Origin: an uncultured Lachnoclostridium sp.
GTDB taxonomy: Bacteria > Bacillota > Clostridia > Lachnospirales > Lachnospiraceae
Direction: 5' to 3'
Length of the DNA stretch: 44,651 nt
Assembly (NCBI GenBank): GCA_930986645.1
Contig: CAKNJS010000019.1
Location: 1 to 44,651, forward strand
In this document: positions 1-7,600 of the stretch, piece by piece
Layout: every line of letters starts with the position of its first letter
Numbering within the stretch: position 1 is the first letter of the stretch
Translations under genes and position numbers: made by a program
The notes under the pieces: model-generated
What the model saw: the letters and a program-made list of their open reading frames with translations, nothing else
Told to the model about the DNA's origin: nothing
Database searches by the model: none

Positions 1-47
1 ATCCGCCGTTTTCTCCTTTCCGTATGTTTTGTGTTTCTTGTTTTCAT
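1..47 (-). CDS. 5' end of a probable secreted-protein gene (runs off the window)
   Basis: A leftward reading frame begins with ATG at 45-47, preceded by a clear purine-rich ribosome binding site (GGAAGAGG, 51-58). Only 15 codons are visible, reading MKTRNTKHTERRKRR. A very basic start of this kind is typical of the n-region of an export signal in Gram-positive surface proteins, but the hydrophobic core would lie outside the window, so export is inference. The gene sits directly downstream of the invertible segment at 157-642, with about 110 bp of fixed leader between the left repeat and the ATG. It is therefore the natural target of the phase switch. Product unknown. Confidence 0.6.
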   Translation of the reverse strand, partial: MKTRNTKHTERRKRR

Positions 48-65
48 TTACCTCTTCCTTTCTTG

Positions 66-86
66 TGCGCATTTTTAAGGTGCGCA
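66..86 (-). promoter_or_regulatory. Small hairpin in the leader of the left-edge gene
   Basis: TGCGCA at 66-71 and again at 81-86 can pair across a 9-nt loop, just upstream of the ribosome binding site of the gene starting at 47. It has no U-tract in the leftward direction, so it is a leader structure rather than a terminator. Role unknown. Confidence 0.3.
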
Positions 87-100
87 GCTCCCTTATTAAT

Positions 101-121
101 GTATTTCCCCCCTCGGGATCA
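101..121 (-). promoter_or_regulatory. Leader block shared with the GH2 gene leader
   Basis: On the plus strand this reads GTATTTCCCCCC then TCGGGATCA. The leader of the GH2 gene (20855-20874) has GTGTTTCCCCCG then TCGGATCA in the same orientation to its gene. Two substitutions and one gap separate them. In this copy CTCGG (132-136, minus strand) can also pair with CCGAG (111-115). It may be a conserved leader RNA or protein-binding element; this is inference from two copies. Confidence 0.35.
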
Positions 122-156
122 ACAAAGGTGCCGAGCCTCAACTGAAAGGAGCCGAG

Positions 157-183
157 ACATAACAATTATTATGTAGTAACAGA
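157..183 (+). repeat. Left inverted repeat of the invertible segment
   Basis: This 27-bp repeat begins ACATAACAATTATTATGT (157-174) and continues to 183. Its perfect reverse complement is at 616-642. Within it, ACATAA (157-162) and TTATGT (169-174) form a dyad around a 6-bp centre, the usual layout of a tyrosine-recombinase core site with two arms flanking the strand-exchange region. Confidence 0.9.
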
Positions 184-337
184 ACTTCTGCATAGACATC
201 CGCTGTCATTTTAGGAACTTCATAACCGGAAATCATATATTTAAATTTTATTTTCGGAGTATTTTTATCAGGTTCTTAAGACTGACTTAAAACGGCATGA
301 AAGAGAAGACAGATCTGCTGATTTTAAAGACCACGCC

Positions 338-360
338 AAAAAGACCTCCTGCGGAGGTCT
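338..360 (-). terminator. Orientation-dependent terminator inside the invertible segment
   Basis: AGACCTCC (342-349) pairs perfectly with GGAGGTCT (353-360) across a 3-nt loop. On the minus strand the stem is followed directly by TTTTT, making a compact intrinsic terminator. The plus strand side has no U-tract. In the present orientation it should stop recombinase transcripts coming from the right before they reach the gene at 47. Confidence 0.75.
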
Positions 361-554
361 GGAAAAAAGTTATGTGTAATCTATCAACAGATGTGGGTAT
401 ATTCCCCTTATAAAAGGCGCACTGTTCCTGCACAGTGTGTGCACAATGTAGAAAAAAGGAGAAGTTTGTCGAACTGACAAGAAATCAGGACTCGAATGTA
501 AAATTTGGGTGAAAAATATTTAACATTAGAGTGTGGATAAGTCGTCCCAATCTG

Positions 555-583
555 TTGACAACTAATTTTATGTATTATAAAAT
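555..583 (+). promoter_or_regulatory. Strong promoter within the invertible segment, pointing right (OFF)
   Basis: TTGACA (555-560), a 17-bp spacer and TAAAAT (578-583) match the housekeeping sigma-70/SigA consensus except for one base. It now reads across the right repeat into the 3' end of the recombinase gene, antisense to it. After inversion it would drive the gene at 47 with a leader of roughly 160 nt. Confidence 0.75.
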
Positions 584-615
584 GTAGAAGATTAAATGGA
601 TTTTTCTTTTTAGGG

Positions 616-642
616 TCTGTTACTACATAATAATTGTTATGT
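616..642 (-). repeat. Right inverted repeat of the invertible segment
   Basis: This is the perfect 27-bp reverse complement of 157-183. The stop codon (637-639) and the last Thr codon (640-642) of the recombinase gene lie inside it, so inversion leaves the recombinase protein unchanged. Confidence 0.9.
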
Positions 643-1497
643 TTCCGAGTCTAGTAATTTAATTTTCTCAATATTTCGTTTCCATTCCTTTATTCCGTCT
701 GATGCATACCCCCTTGTAACGTCGAGATTGCTATGGCCGAGTATATCCGCCAGATTGATCAGGTTCTTTGTTTCTCTGTAAAATGTGCGCGCGAACAGAT
801 GCCGCAGATTATGTGGAAATACCTTTTTCAGGCTGATGTCAGCAAGATCTCCTATCTCTTTCATTTCCTTCCATATATTAGAGCGGTTCTTTTCGCGGCC
901 TGTCCGGGTACGGAAAATGACGCCCGACCGGATTCCATTTCTTCCTATATATAGTAGAAGTTTTTTCCGAAGCAGTTCCGGCAGGATAACCATGCGGTAC
1001 TTTCCCTTGTTCCATACTCTGACAACGCCGTTTCTGATATTCTCCACATGGAAAAATTTCAATTCACTCACGCGGATCCCCGTCGCGCATATAGTTTCCA
1101 TAATCATTGCAATCTGGTCTTTTCCATTCTGTCTGGCAGTACGCACAAGTTTCTGAAACTCTCTCTTGTCAAGAACCCTGTCTGTACACAGCGCGTCCAG
1201 CCTCTGAACTTTAATCCGTCTGAGCCGCAGCCTGCCCTTCTCCTGAAAGACCAGAAATTGATTCAGTGCCACAAGCATAGAATTCACGCTGCTGACCGCA
1301 TAGTTTTTCACAAGCCATTCCTTGTATTCCAGCAGCTTTTCCTTGTCCACCGGCGTGCCTGTTCCGGCAAACGTCATAAATTTTCTCACATCCCTCAGGT
1401 ATTTTTCAATTGTTGCCTCTGAATTTTCCCGTTCATGCAGATAATACTGGAATTCGTTTATATCCTTTTCTTCCAATATAAAAGTAATATTATTCAT
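637..1497 (-). CDS. Tyrosine recombinase (site-specific DNA invertase)
   Basis: This 286-residue protein has the two-domain layout of the XerC/D and phage-integrase family: an N-terminal SAM-like core-binding domain (about 10-90) and a catalytic domain (about 105-280). The catalytic set is visible: Arg142 in ATGIRVSEL, a Lys near 164-166, His229 and Arg232 in HNLRH, His255 in LGHSN and the nucleophile Tyr264. The ATG at 1497 follows a strong AGGAGG site (about 1508-1513). Its short length and lack of a large arm-binding domain fit an invertase or Xer-type enzyme rather than a phage integrase. Its 3' end overlaps the right inverted repeat, so it most likely flips the adjacent segment. It could also act on other sites elsewhere in the genome. 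Confidence 0.93.
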   Translation of the reverse strand: MNNITFILEEKDINEFQYYLHERENSEATIEKYLRDVRKFMTFAGTGTPVDKEKLLEYKEWLVKNYAVSSVNSMLVALNQFLVFQEKGRLRLRRIKVQRLDALCTDRVLDKREFQKLVRTARQNGKDQIAMIMETICATGIRVSELKFFHVENIRNGVVRVWNKGKYRMVILPELLRKKLLLYIGRNGIRSGVIFRTRTGREKNRSNIWKEMKEIGDLADISLKKVFPHNLRHLFARTFYRETKNLINLADILGHSNLDVTRGYASDGIKEWKRNIEKIKLLDSET

Positions 1498-1570
1498 GGG
1501 CTTTTCCTCCTTTTTTATTGTTATACCCAGTCATACCTCAAATCATCCCGCATATCTGTCAATAGAATAA

Positions 1571-1609
1571 GACGCCGGGAAAAGAAAAGTTTTATCTTTC
1601 CCCGACGTC
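1571..1609 (-). terminator. Terminator of the GH3 gene
   Basis: An imperfect stem (1571-1584 with 1596-1609, GACG arms) lies just past the GH3 stop. On the minus strand it is followed by TTATTCTATT, a moderate U-tract. It separates GH3 transcription from the recombinase gene. Confidence 0.55.
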
Positions 1610-1633
1610 CCACATTTAAGAGTCACTTTTTTA

Positions 1634-4132
1634 TTATTTGTCTTTCTTACCATACATCCGCCGGTACGCCTGATAGATCCTTGAGCCTGCAATCCCCCGG
1701 ATCACATTTGCAGCGCATCTCTTCAGCGCCGTCCTGTCAAGCTCCCCTGTCCTCAGCTTCTGCCTCAATTCCTTAACCACGCCTTTTCCTCCCGGCATGA
1801 TCAGATCGTTTCCAGCTTCGATTGCTGCGCTGTGGCTTCCCACATCTTTGCCTGTCGCGAACCAGTCTGTCATCACAACACCGTCGAATCCCCACTCATT
1901 TCTGAGTACTTTTGTCAGCAGATCATAGCTGTTGTTCGCGTAAGTGCCGTTGACCTTATTGTAGCTGGTCATAAGAGCCCTCGCGCCGCCCTCCTGTATA
2001 GCGATCCGAAAGCCTCTCAGATAGATTTCCCGGAGCGCCCGCTCATTTACATTGGCGTTCGTATGATTCCGGTTATCTTCCTGATTATTACAGCAGAAAT
2101 GCTTGATCGTCACAAAGCATCCTCTTCTGGACTGTACGCCCCGGCTCATGGCAGCTGCCATCTTGCCTGTCAGCAGCGGATCTTCGGAGTAATATTCAAA
2201 GTTCCGCCCGCACAGCGGATTCCTGTGGATATTCATGCCCGGTGCCAGCCAGTAGGTAACGCCGTATCTCTCCATCTCTTTTCCCACCGCTTTTCCGACT
2301 CGCTCCACAAGAGCCGTATTCCACGACTGCGCCAGAGCAAGCCCTGCCGGAAATGAGGTCGCGAACTGATAGACGCAGGGCTGTTTCTCCGGATTTCCGA
2401 GAGCGAATTTCTTCGCAAAATCAGGAATATAATTCATCGCCGAAAGCATCGGTTCTACACCCTTCAGTCTGCCATTATGCATTACAGCTGAAGTTTTCTG
2501 AAGACGAAGTCCTGCAGGACCGTCCGCCAGACATACATTGGGCAGGCCCTTTCCGATCAGCTCTCCAGTGGTATACCCGGCAGAGCCCGGAGCGTCGAAG
2601 AATCTGGGGCCGTCCCCTCTTACCCCTGCGCCTGCCACCACGCTGCACAGCTCGTCGTCCGACAGAACATTAAGAACTGCGTCGACTACGGGGGATGAAT
2701 ATATCTCCGGTTCTTCATAGCGGTGTCCAACGGTTGCGATATCTGCTGTCTTCACAAGAATGCGCTCGACATCATTATCCTGCTCGTCATCCGTGTCAGC
2801 ATTCATCGGAGGCTCCATTTCACGCACTTTCAGAACTGCAGGGCAGATATTTTCACACTGCTCTGTCACGATTTCTTCATCCAGAACAAGCACGGCTGCC
2901 GCTGAAGTATCTCTGCTCGAAGAGCCAAGCCGTAAGATATAGTCTCCCTTCTCCAGTACATATGCCGCGTCTTCTTCACGATAGGAAGCCAGTTCCTGAA
3001 TATCGAATATAAGTGTTACGCTGCTGCTGTCTCCGGGTCTGATCTCCTCCGTCTTGGCAAATGCAGCCAGCTTCTGGTATTCCTTCGCCATCCCGGTCTG
3101 CGGGCAGCTCACATAGAGCTGTACGACTTCTTTTCCGGAATAAACGCCTCCGGTATTTGTTACTTTCGCAGTGACGGAAACTTTTGTTCCATTCACTTCA
3201 ACCTTCTCTTTCTCCACTGAAAAAGCGGTGTAAGACAAGCCGTATCCGAACGGATATCTGGGCTCCACATCATAGCTGTCAAAATACCGGTAGCCGACAT
3301 AGATCCCTTCCCTGTAATACTCCTGATCCACATCTCCGTTCAGATAGCTGTAATCCATGGCAAACGGGATATCCCTGTATTTCTTAGGCCATGTATCCAC
3401 CGTCTTCGCCGACGGGGATACTTTCCCGCTGATCAGATCCGCGAATGCTTTTCCTCCCATCATTCCCTGCTGCGCGTAATAGACGACCGCACCGATTCCC
3501 GTAATCTCATCGAGGAAGCTCATGTCAAATACCGAGCCCGCATTGATGACCACGATCATTTTCTCATAATTTGCCGCGCACATGGCAAGATTGGCTTTCT
3601 CCTCATCCGACAGCGAATATTCGTGATTCTTAAGCTTCCTGTCCGCACTCTCTCCTGCCTGACGTGCAATGACATAGATACACGTATCAGTATCGGATTC
3701 GTTGACATCCTCGATGGTCACCGGCTGTCCGAACGGATACTGGTACGGGGTGCCCATCATATTTACCACATCCAGCTTCATCATCCTGCGCCGGAACTCC
3801 GCCGCGTACTGTGCTTCACCCTTCCGGTACTCTTCCGCATAGCCCTCAAGCCATCTCTTTGTCGTAACCGTATATCCTGCTGCCTCCATCCCCTCCAGAA
3901 TAGAGACCGCATGCCGCTCGTTTACCTCGCCGGAACCTGTCCCGCCCTTAATGGTCATTGCCGCGCCTGCGCCGTACAGAGCCGCTTTTCCCGGTGCGAT
4001 GGGCAGTGTGCCGTCATTTTCCAGAAGTACAATGCCCTCCAGCGCCGCCTCGTATGACACTTCGGCATTTTCTTTTTCCAGAGGCGTGACCTCGTCAGTA
4101 AACGCCACCTTATTTCGTATTTTCATTTTCAT
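1634..4132 (-). CDS. GH3 glycosidase (beta-glucosidase type) with permuted domain order
   Basis: This 832-residue protein has no signal peptide and is probably cytoplasmic. Its order is reversed relative to standard GH3 enzymes. The alpha/beta sandwich that is normally C-terminal comes first (about 25-270, with LLENDGTLP and WPKKYRDIPFA), then a fibronectin-III-like domain (about 310-420). The TIM barrel comes last (about 480-810), with LADGPAGLR, NIHRNPLCGRNFEYYSEDP and KHF. The nucleophile is Asp756 in VVMTDWF (TDW where SDW is usual). Permuted GH3 enzymes are known in Ruminococcus and Butyrivibrio. The likely reaction is removal of terminal beta-linked glucose (or xylose) from imported oligosaccharides; exact specificity cannot be read. 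The ATG at 4132 follows GGGAGG. It is bracketed by terminator hairpins and is probably monocistronic. Confidence 0.9.
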   Translation of the reverse strand: MKMKIRNKVAFTDEVTPLEKENAEVSYEAALEGIVLLENDGTLPIAPGKAALYGAGAAMTIKGGTGSGEVNERHAVSILEGMEAAGYTVTTKRWLEGYAEEYRKGEAQYAAEFRRRMMKLDVVNMMGTPYQYPFGQPVTIEDVNESDTDTCIYVIARQAGESADRKLKNHEYSLSDEEKANLAMCAANYEKMIVVINAGSVFDMSFLDEITGIGAVVYYAQQGMMGGKAFADLISGKVSPSAKTVDTWPKKYRDIPFAMDYSYLNGDVDQEYYREGIYVGYRYFDSYDVEPRYPFGYGLSYTAFSVEKEKVEVNGTKVSVTAKVTNTGGVYSGKEVVQLYVSCPQTGMAKEYQKLAAFAKTEEIRPGDSSSVTLIFDIQELASYREEDAAYVLEKGDYILRLGSSSRDTSAAAVLVLDEEIVTEQCENICPAVLKVREMEPPMNADTDDEQDNDVERILVKTADIATVGHRYEEPEIYSSPVVDAVLNVLSDDELCSVVAGAGVRGDGPRFFDAPGSAGYTTGELIGKGLPNVCLADGPAGLRLQKTSAVMHNGRLKGVEPMLSAMNYIPDFAKKFALGNPEKQPCVYQFATSFPAGLALAQSWNTALVERVGKAVGKEMERYGVTYWLAPGMNIHRNPLCGRNFEYYSEDPLLTGKMAAAMSRGVQSRRGCFVTIKHFCCNNQEDNRNHTNANVNERALREIYLRGFRIAIQEGGARALMTSYNKVNGTYANNSYDLLTKVLRNEWGFDGVVMTDWFATGKDVGSHSAAIEAGNDLIMPGGKGVVKELRQKLRTGELDRTALKRCAANVIRGIAGSRIYQAYRRMYGKKDK

Positions 4133-4163
4133 CGAATGAAGCCTCCCTTATATTATTTTGCCG

Positions 4164-4200
4164 GAAAATCGTCTATACCCTGTCAAAGAGTATAGACGAT
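4164..4200 (-). terminator. Terminator downstream of the small 120-residue protein gene
   Basis: ATCGTCTATAC (4168-4178) pairs perfectly with GTATAGACGAT (4190-4200). On the minus strand the 11-bp stem is followed by TTTTCC. It lies between the 4212-4574 gene and the GH3 start. Confidence 0.65.
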
Positions 4201-4211
4201 CACATTGTTTT

Positions 4212-4574
4212 CTATGCTTCCAGCATCTCGGCTTTCTTCGCGAGAATCGCTTCCACTGCCGCGCACGCCGGGCAGTCGCAGTATTTTGCTCCTGATGCCT
4301 TGAGCTCCTTCGCGTGAGCTGCTACCTCTTTTGTCTTCTCGGCGCCGAATACTTTGGCTCCTCCCTCTGACTCTGCAAATGCGATCAGATTGTCGAGAGG
4401 CATGATATCCGCCTCAAGCTCCGCAATATACTTCTCTGTCTCCTGAGCCTCGTTCTCCGTTCCGATCGCATCAAGCCATGCCTGTCCGGCAGCCTTTGCC
4501 TCCGCACTGCAGGAATATGCCTCCATCATATCGTGTGTCTTCTCAACTACATAATCCAGTACTTCTTTTTTCAT
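4212..4574 (-). CDS. Small cysteine-containing protein of unknown function
   Basis: The protein is 120 residues long, mostly helical, and soluble. The start is placed at ATG 4574 (MKKEVLDYVVEK), behind GGGG at a 9-nt spacing; a longer in-frame reading to 4658 lacks a ribosome site and adds 28 unlikely residues. A C-terminal CDCPAC cluster (about residue 100) could bind a metal or form a redox centre. Similar small proteins occur in many Lachnospiraceae, and I recall some being labelled 'molecular chaperone Hsp90', although nothing here resembles Hsp90. It lies 89 bp downstream of GH84 in the same direction, with no obvious terminator between them. Function is not known. Confidence 0.75.
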   Translation of the reverse strand: MKKEVLDYVVEKTHDMMEAYSCSAEAKAAGQAWLDAIGTENEAQETEKYIAELEADIMPLDNLIAFAESEGGAKVFGAEKTKEVAAHAKELKASGAKYCDCPACAAVEAILAKKAEMLEA

Positions 4575-4663
4575 GATTAAAATCCCCTTTCTGCATCTGA
4601 TATCTTCTATTCTATCACACACAGGGGTAATTTCGTACTCCCATATCGGGATCAGCATCAGAT

Positions 4664-7600
4664 TTATTTCTTAGATCTTCTTCTCAGTACGGCTCCCGCT
4701 GCTCCCGCACTTGCGATCAGGCATAATGCCCACACTGCCGGATTTGAAGTGTCACCGGTCTGTACTGCTTTATCTGTCCTGTCCCCGCTGCCGTTCTGGC
4801 CGTTTCCCGTCTGGCTGTTTCCTGTCTGGCCGTTTCCTGTCTGGCTGTCTGCTCCGCCAGCCGCCTTCAGCGCGAGCTCTGCTTTTTCAAAATCTGCCTT
4901 AAGCCGAGCGAACTGTTCTGCGCTCAGATCGGACGGATCTGTACTCATCAGCGCTTCATAAGCTTCTTTGTAAACCTTATAAGAATCTGCCGTATATCCC
5001 TGCTCCGGCTTCAGGGTAATGCTGTCACGGTAATCCTCCACACCTTCCGCACGCGGTACAAGTGACCGGATCGCATTTTCGATCGCCTCTGCCGCCGCAG
5101 CTATGTCTTCTCTGCTTCCGGACTTCAGAAGTTCTTCTGTCTGGCCGAGCAGATCGGAAAGTACCTTGTGAGATGATATAGTGAACGAATCGGCGTCCAC
5201 GCTCTTGGCCGCTTCGATCTGAGTTCTCAGCGCCGTCACATCGACCAGTTCTTTCACTGCCGTCTGGATCTTTTCGATGTAACTGTCATCTCCATTCTGT
5301 TTTGCCTCTTCTACTATGGCAGCAAGAGCATTGTAAGAATCTGCCGTATATTTATCCTCCGCTCCTTCCGCTTGCAGCAGTTCCTCAGCTGCTGCAACCG
5401 CATCTGCCAGTGTCGTGTCCGGCTTGAGCGTAAGAGCCTCATATGCTGCCTTGATATCCTCAACCGCATCTGCTGCAGCGTCTGCTGTTCCATTCGCAAG
5501 CAGAGCTTTTCCTTTTTCTACTGCCGCCGCATATGCCTGATAGCTTTCTTCTGTATAGAGAGAAGAATCTACGGACTCTGCCTGCGCCAGAACTTCTTTT
5601 AATGCCGTTACGTCAACCAGTCCATCCATCGCTTTTTGGAACGCTGCTCTCGCGTCGATAAACTTCTGCGGATCCACGCGTTCACCTTCACCGTTCTCCG
5701 CCGCTGTATCCTGTGCCGCGAGAGTATCAATGGCTTCTTTTGCCGCCGTCAGGGCATCATAGCTTTCTGTTGTGTAATTATCTCCATTAACCGCGTCATA
5801 TCTGAGCGTCTCCAGAACAGCCAGCTCTCTGTTTCTTGTCGAGTACTCCAGCGCCGCCTCCGCACTCTCCACATCGGCTTTAAGTCTGTCTGCTTCCTCC
5901 TGTGACAGGTTGTCCGCATTTTTCAGAGCTGCCGCAAGTTTATCTACTGCGGATTCGTAAGCATTATAGGTTATGCCTGAATATATCATATTTTCATTGT
6001 CTGCTTTTCCGTCTGCGATCGCCTGAAGTTCTTCTATGTTTGAAGCTTTTTTCTCTGCATTATTAAATGCCGACTGCAGAGAACCAAGCGCAGAATCTAC
6101 GACCGTCTGGCTTACATTTTCGTTATTGTATATCTCATTTGCCACATCCCACGCAGCCTGATATTTCTCTTTACTATTAGTGGTCCACGCATCATCCGCC
6201 GTCTGTTTCAGGGCTTCTTCCAGTTTCGTCTTATCTGCCGCCCCGCTGCGGTCTTCAGATGTTCCGATCTCCGCGATCTCCGGAATCTTATCTGCCCATT
6301 CCACCGTGATGCTCTTCAGTGTCTTTCCTTCCGGAATAATATATTCGTTGATCGCCTGATTCAGTTTTCCAAGGGAAACCGGCTTATCCTCTCCGATATA
6401 TCTTGCCGTAACTTCCGCATTGGACACTGCTCCGCTCTGGATTATTCTGATGGACGCCTTTCCCTCAGGTTCAGAGAGGCGGTAGGTAAAGGAGCTGTTT
6501 TCCTCTGATGATCTGTATGTCGTGCTGTAGTCTCCGTCAAGCATATTTGAAGGAAGTTTTCCTCGTTCCTCAACAGCTTCAGAAATGACATCTCTGTTTG
6601 CTTCTGTGGAAATATAAGCTCCGCCGTTGATCTGGATCTCATTAAATCCGACCCATCTGTGTGAATATGTCTCAACCGGAGTCACACGGATGTATCTTCC
6701 GTCTGCATCAAGCCCCGCTGCCTCCGCGTACATATACCCCGGATTCATAGCATCATGTGTCAGTGTAATGCCCTGCATATCTTTTGCAGTTGTGCTGTCA
6801 AATTTATTCTCTGTCTCCTGTCCTACATGAAGGACTTTTGTCCACTTACTTCCGTCAACTGATACTTCAAAATCAGCATTTCTCAGATAGTTGAGCTGGC
6901 TCTCGATAATATAGTAACGCAGAGATGAGAAGTGGATCACCTGACCGAGGTCAAATGTAATATGCTTTCCTGCCTCCTGCGCTCCATTGATCATTCCGAT
7001 CGTGCTAAGGTCTCCATCGAACACATTGCCCGCCGTGCCGGCTGATCTCATATCATCTTTTGTCTGAGCCATAGCGAAATCGCTTTCCACAGATTTCTTT
7101 CCAACGAACTCATACTCGACATCAAACTGTGTCAGCTTAAATTTCACACTGTCCGCTGTGCCGCGGATGCGGATATATCTCGCATCGACCGGAGTATCAT
7201 CCGAACGATACGGAACCCACTCGATCCCGTTCATAGAAACTTCGAGTACTGTATTTTCCGGCAGTTCTGATGCAGTCACTCCCGTCACCGCTTTGATATG
7301 ATCAAGCTTTACACCGATATAGTCATCTTTATTCAGGGTTACAGTTCCTTCTGAAAGGGATACAATGCCTTCATCCGCCGATGAAGAAACAGCTGTGTCT
7401 ATGTTCGTATATACATATTCTGAACTTCCTCTGACCTGTTCCTTTACGGTAAATTCAGAGAACTTGCCCCAGCTTCCCCGCCGCTCCAGATTTCTGATGC
7501 GGATATAACGTGCCTTTGTCCCGGTAAGATCAATGTCCAGCGTATCCTTTCCGGAAGCAGCACCCTCGTAATTCTCATAGCCGTTGACCGCACTCCACTT

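Larger units (their letters stand above)
157..642. other. Invertible DNA segment (phase-variable promoter switch)
   Basis: A 486-bp segment is bounded by perfect 27-bp inverted repeats and lies between a tyrosine recombinase gene and the start of a leftward gene. Inside are a near-consensus promoter (555-583) pointing right, away from the gene at 47, and a minus-strand terminator (338-360) that would stop leftward read-through. Inversion (position x moves to about 799-x) would place the promoter near 216-244 pointing left at that gene, and would turn the terminator so that it no longer blocks leftward transcription. The sequence shown is thus the OFF orientation. Invertible promoters next to tyrosine recombinases are well known in gut bacteria; this instance is inferred from sequence alone. 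Confidence 0.85.

Noticed and set aside
138-236. A 32-codon leftward reading frame crossing the left inverted repeat (start ATG at 236).
   Set aside because: It has no ribosome site, exists only in this orientation and resembles nothing recognised; treated as chance.
420-437. Dyad CACTGT-N6-ACAGTG in the invertible segment.
   Set aside because: No U-tract on either strand and no known regulator match; could be a site but is not supported.
532-540. TGTGGATAA, a consensus DnaA box.
   Set aside because: It is a single copy with no cluster or origin features, so it is probably coincidental.
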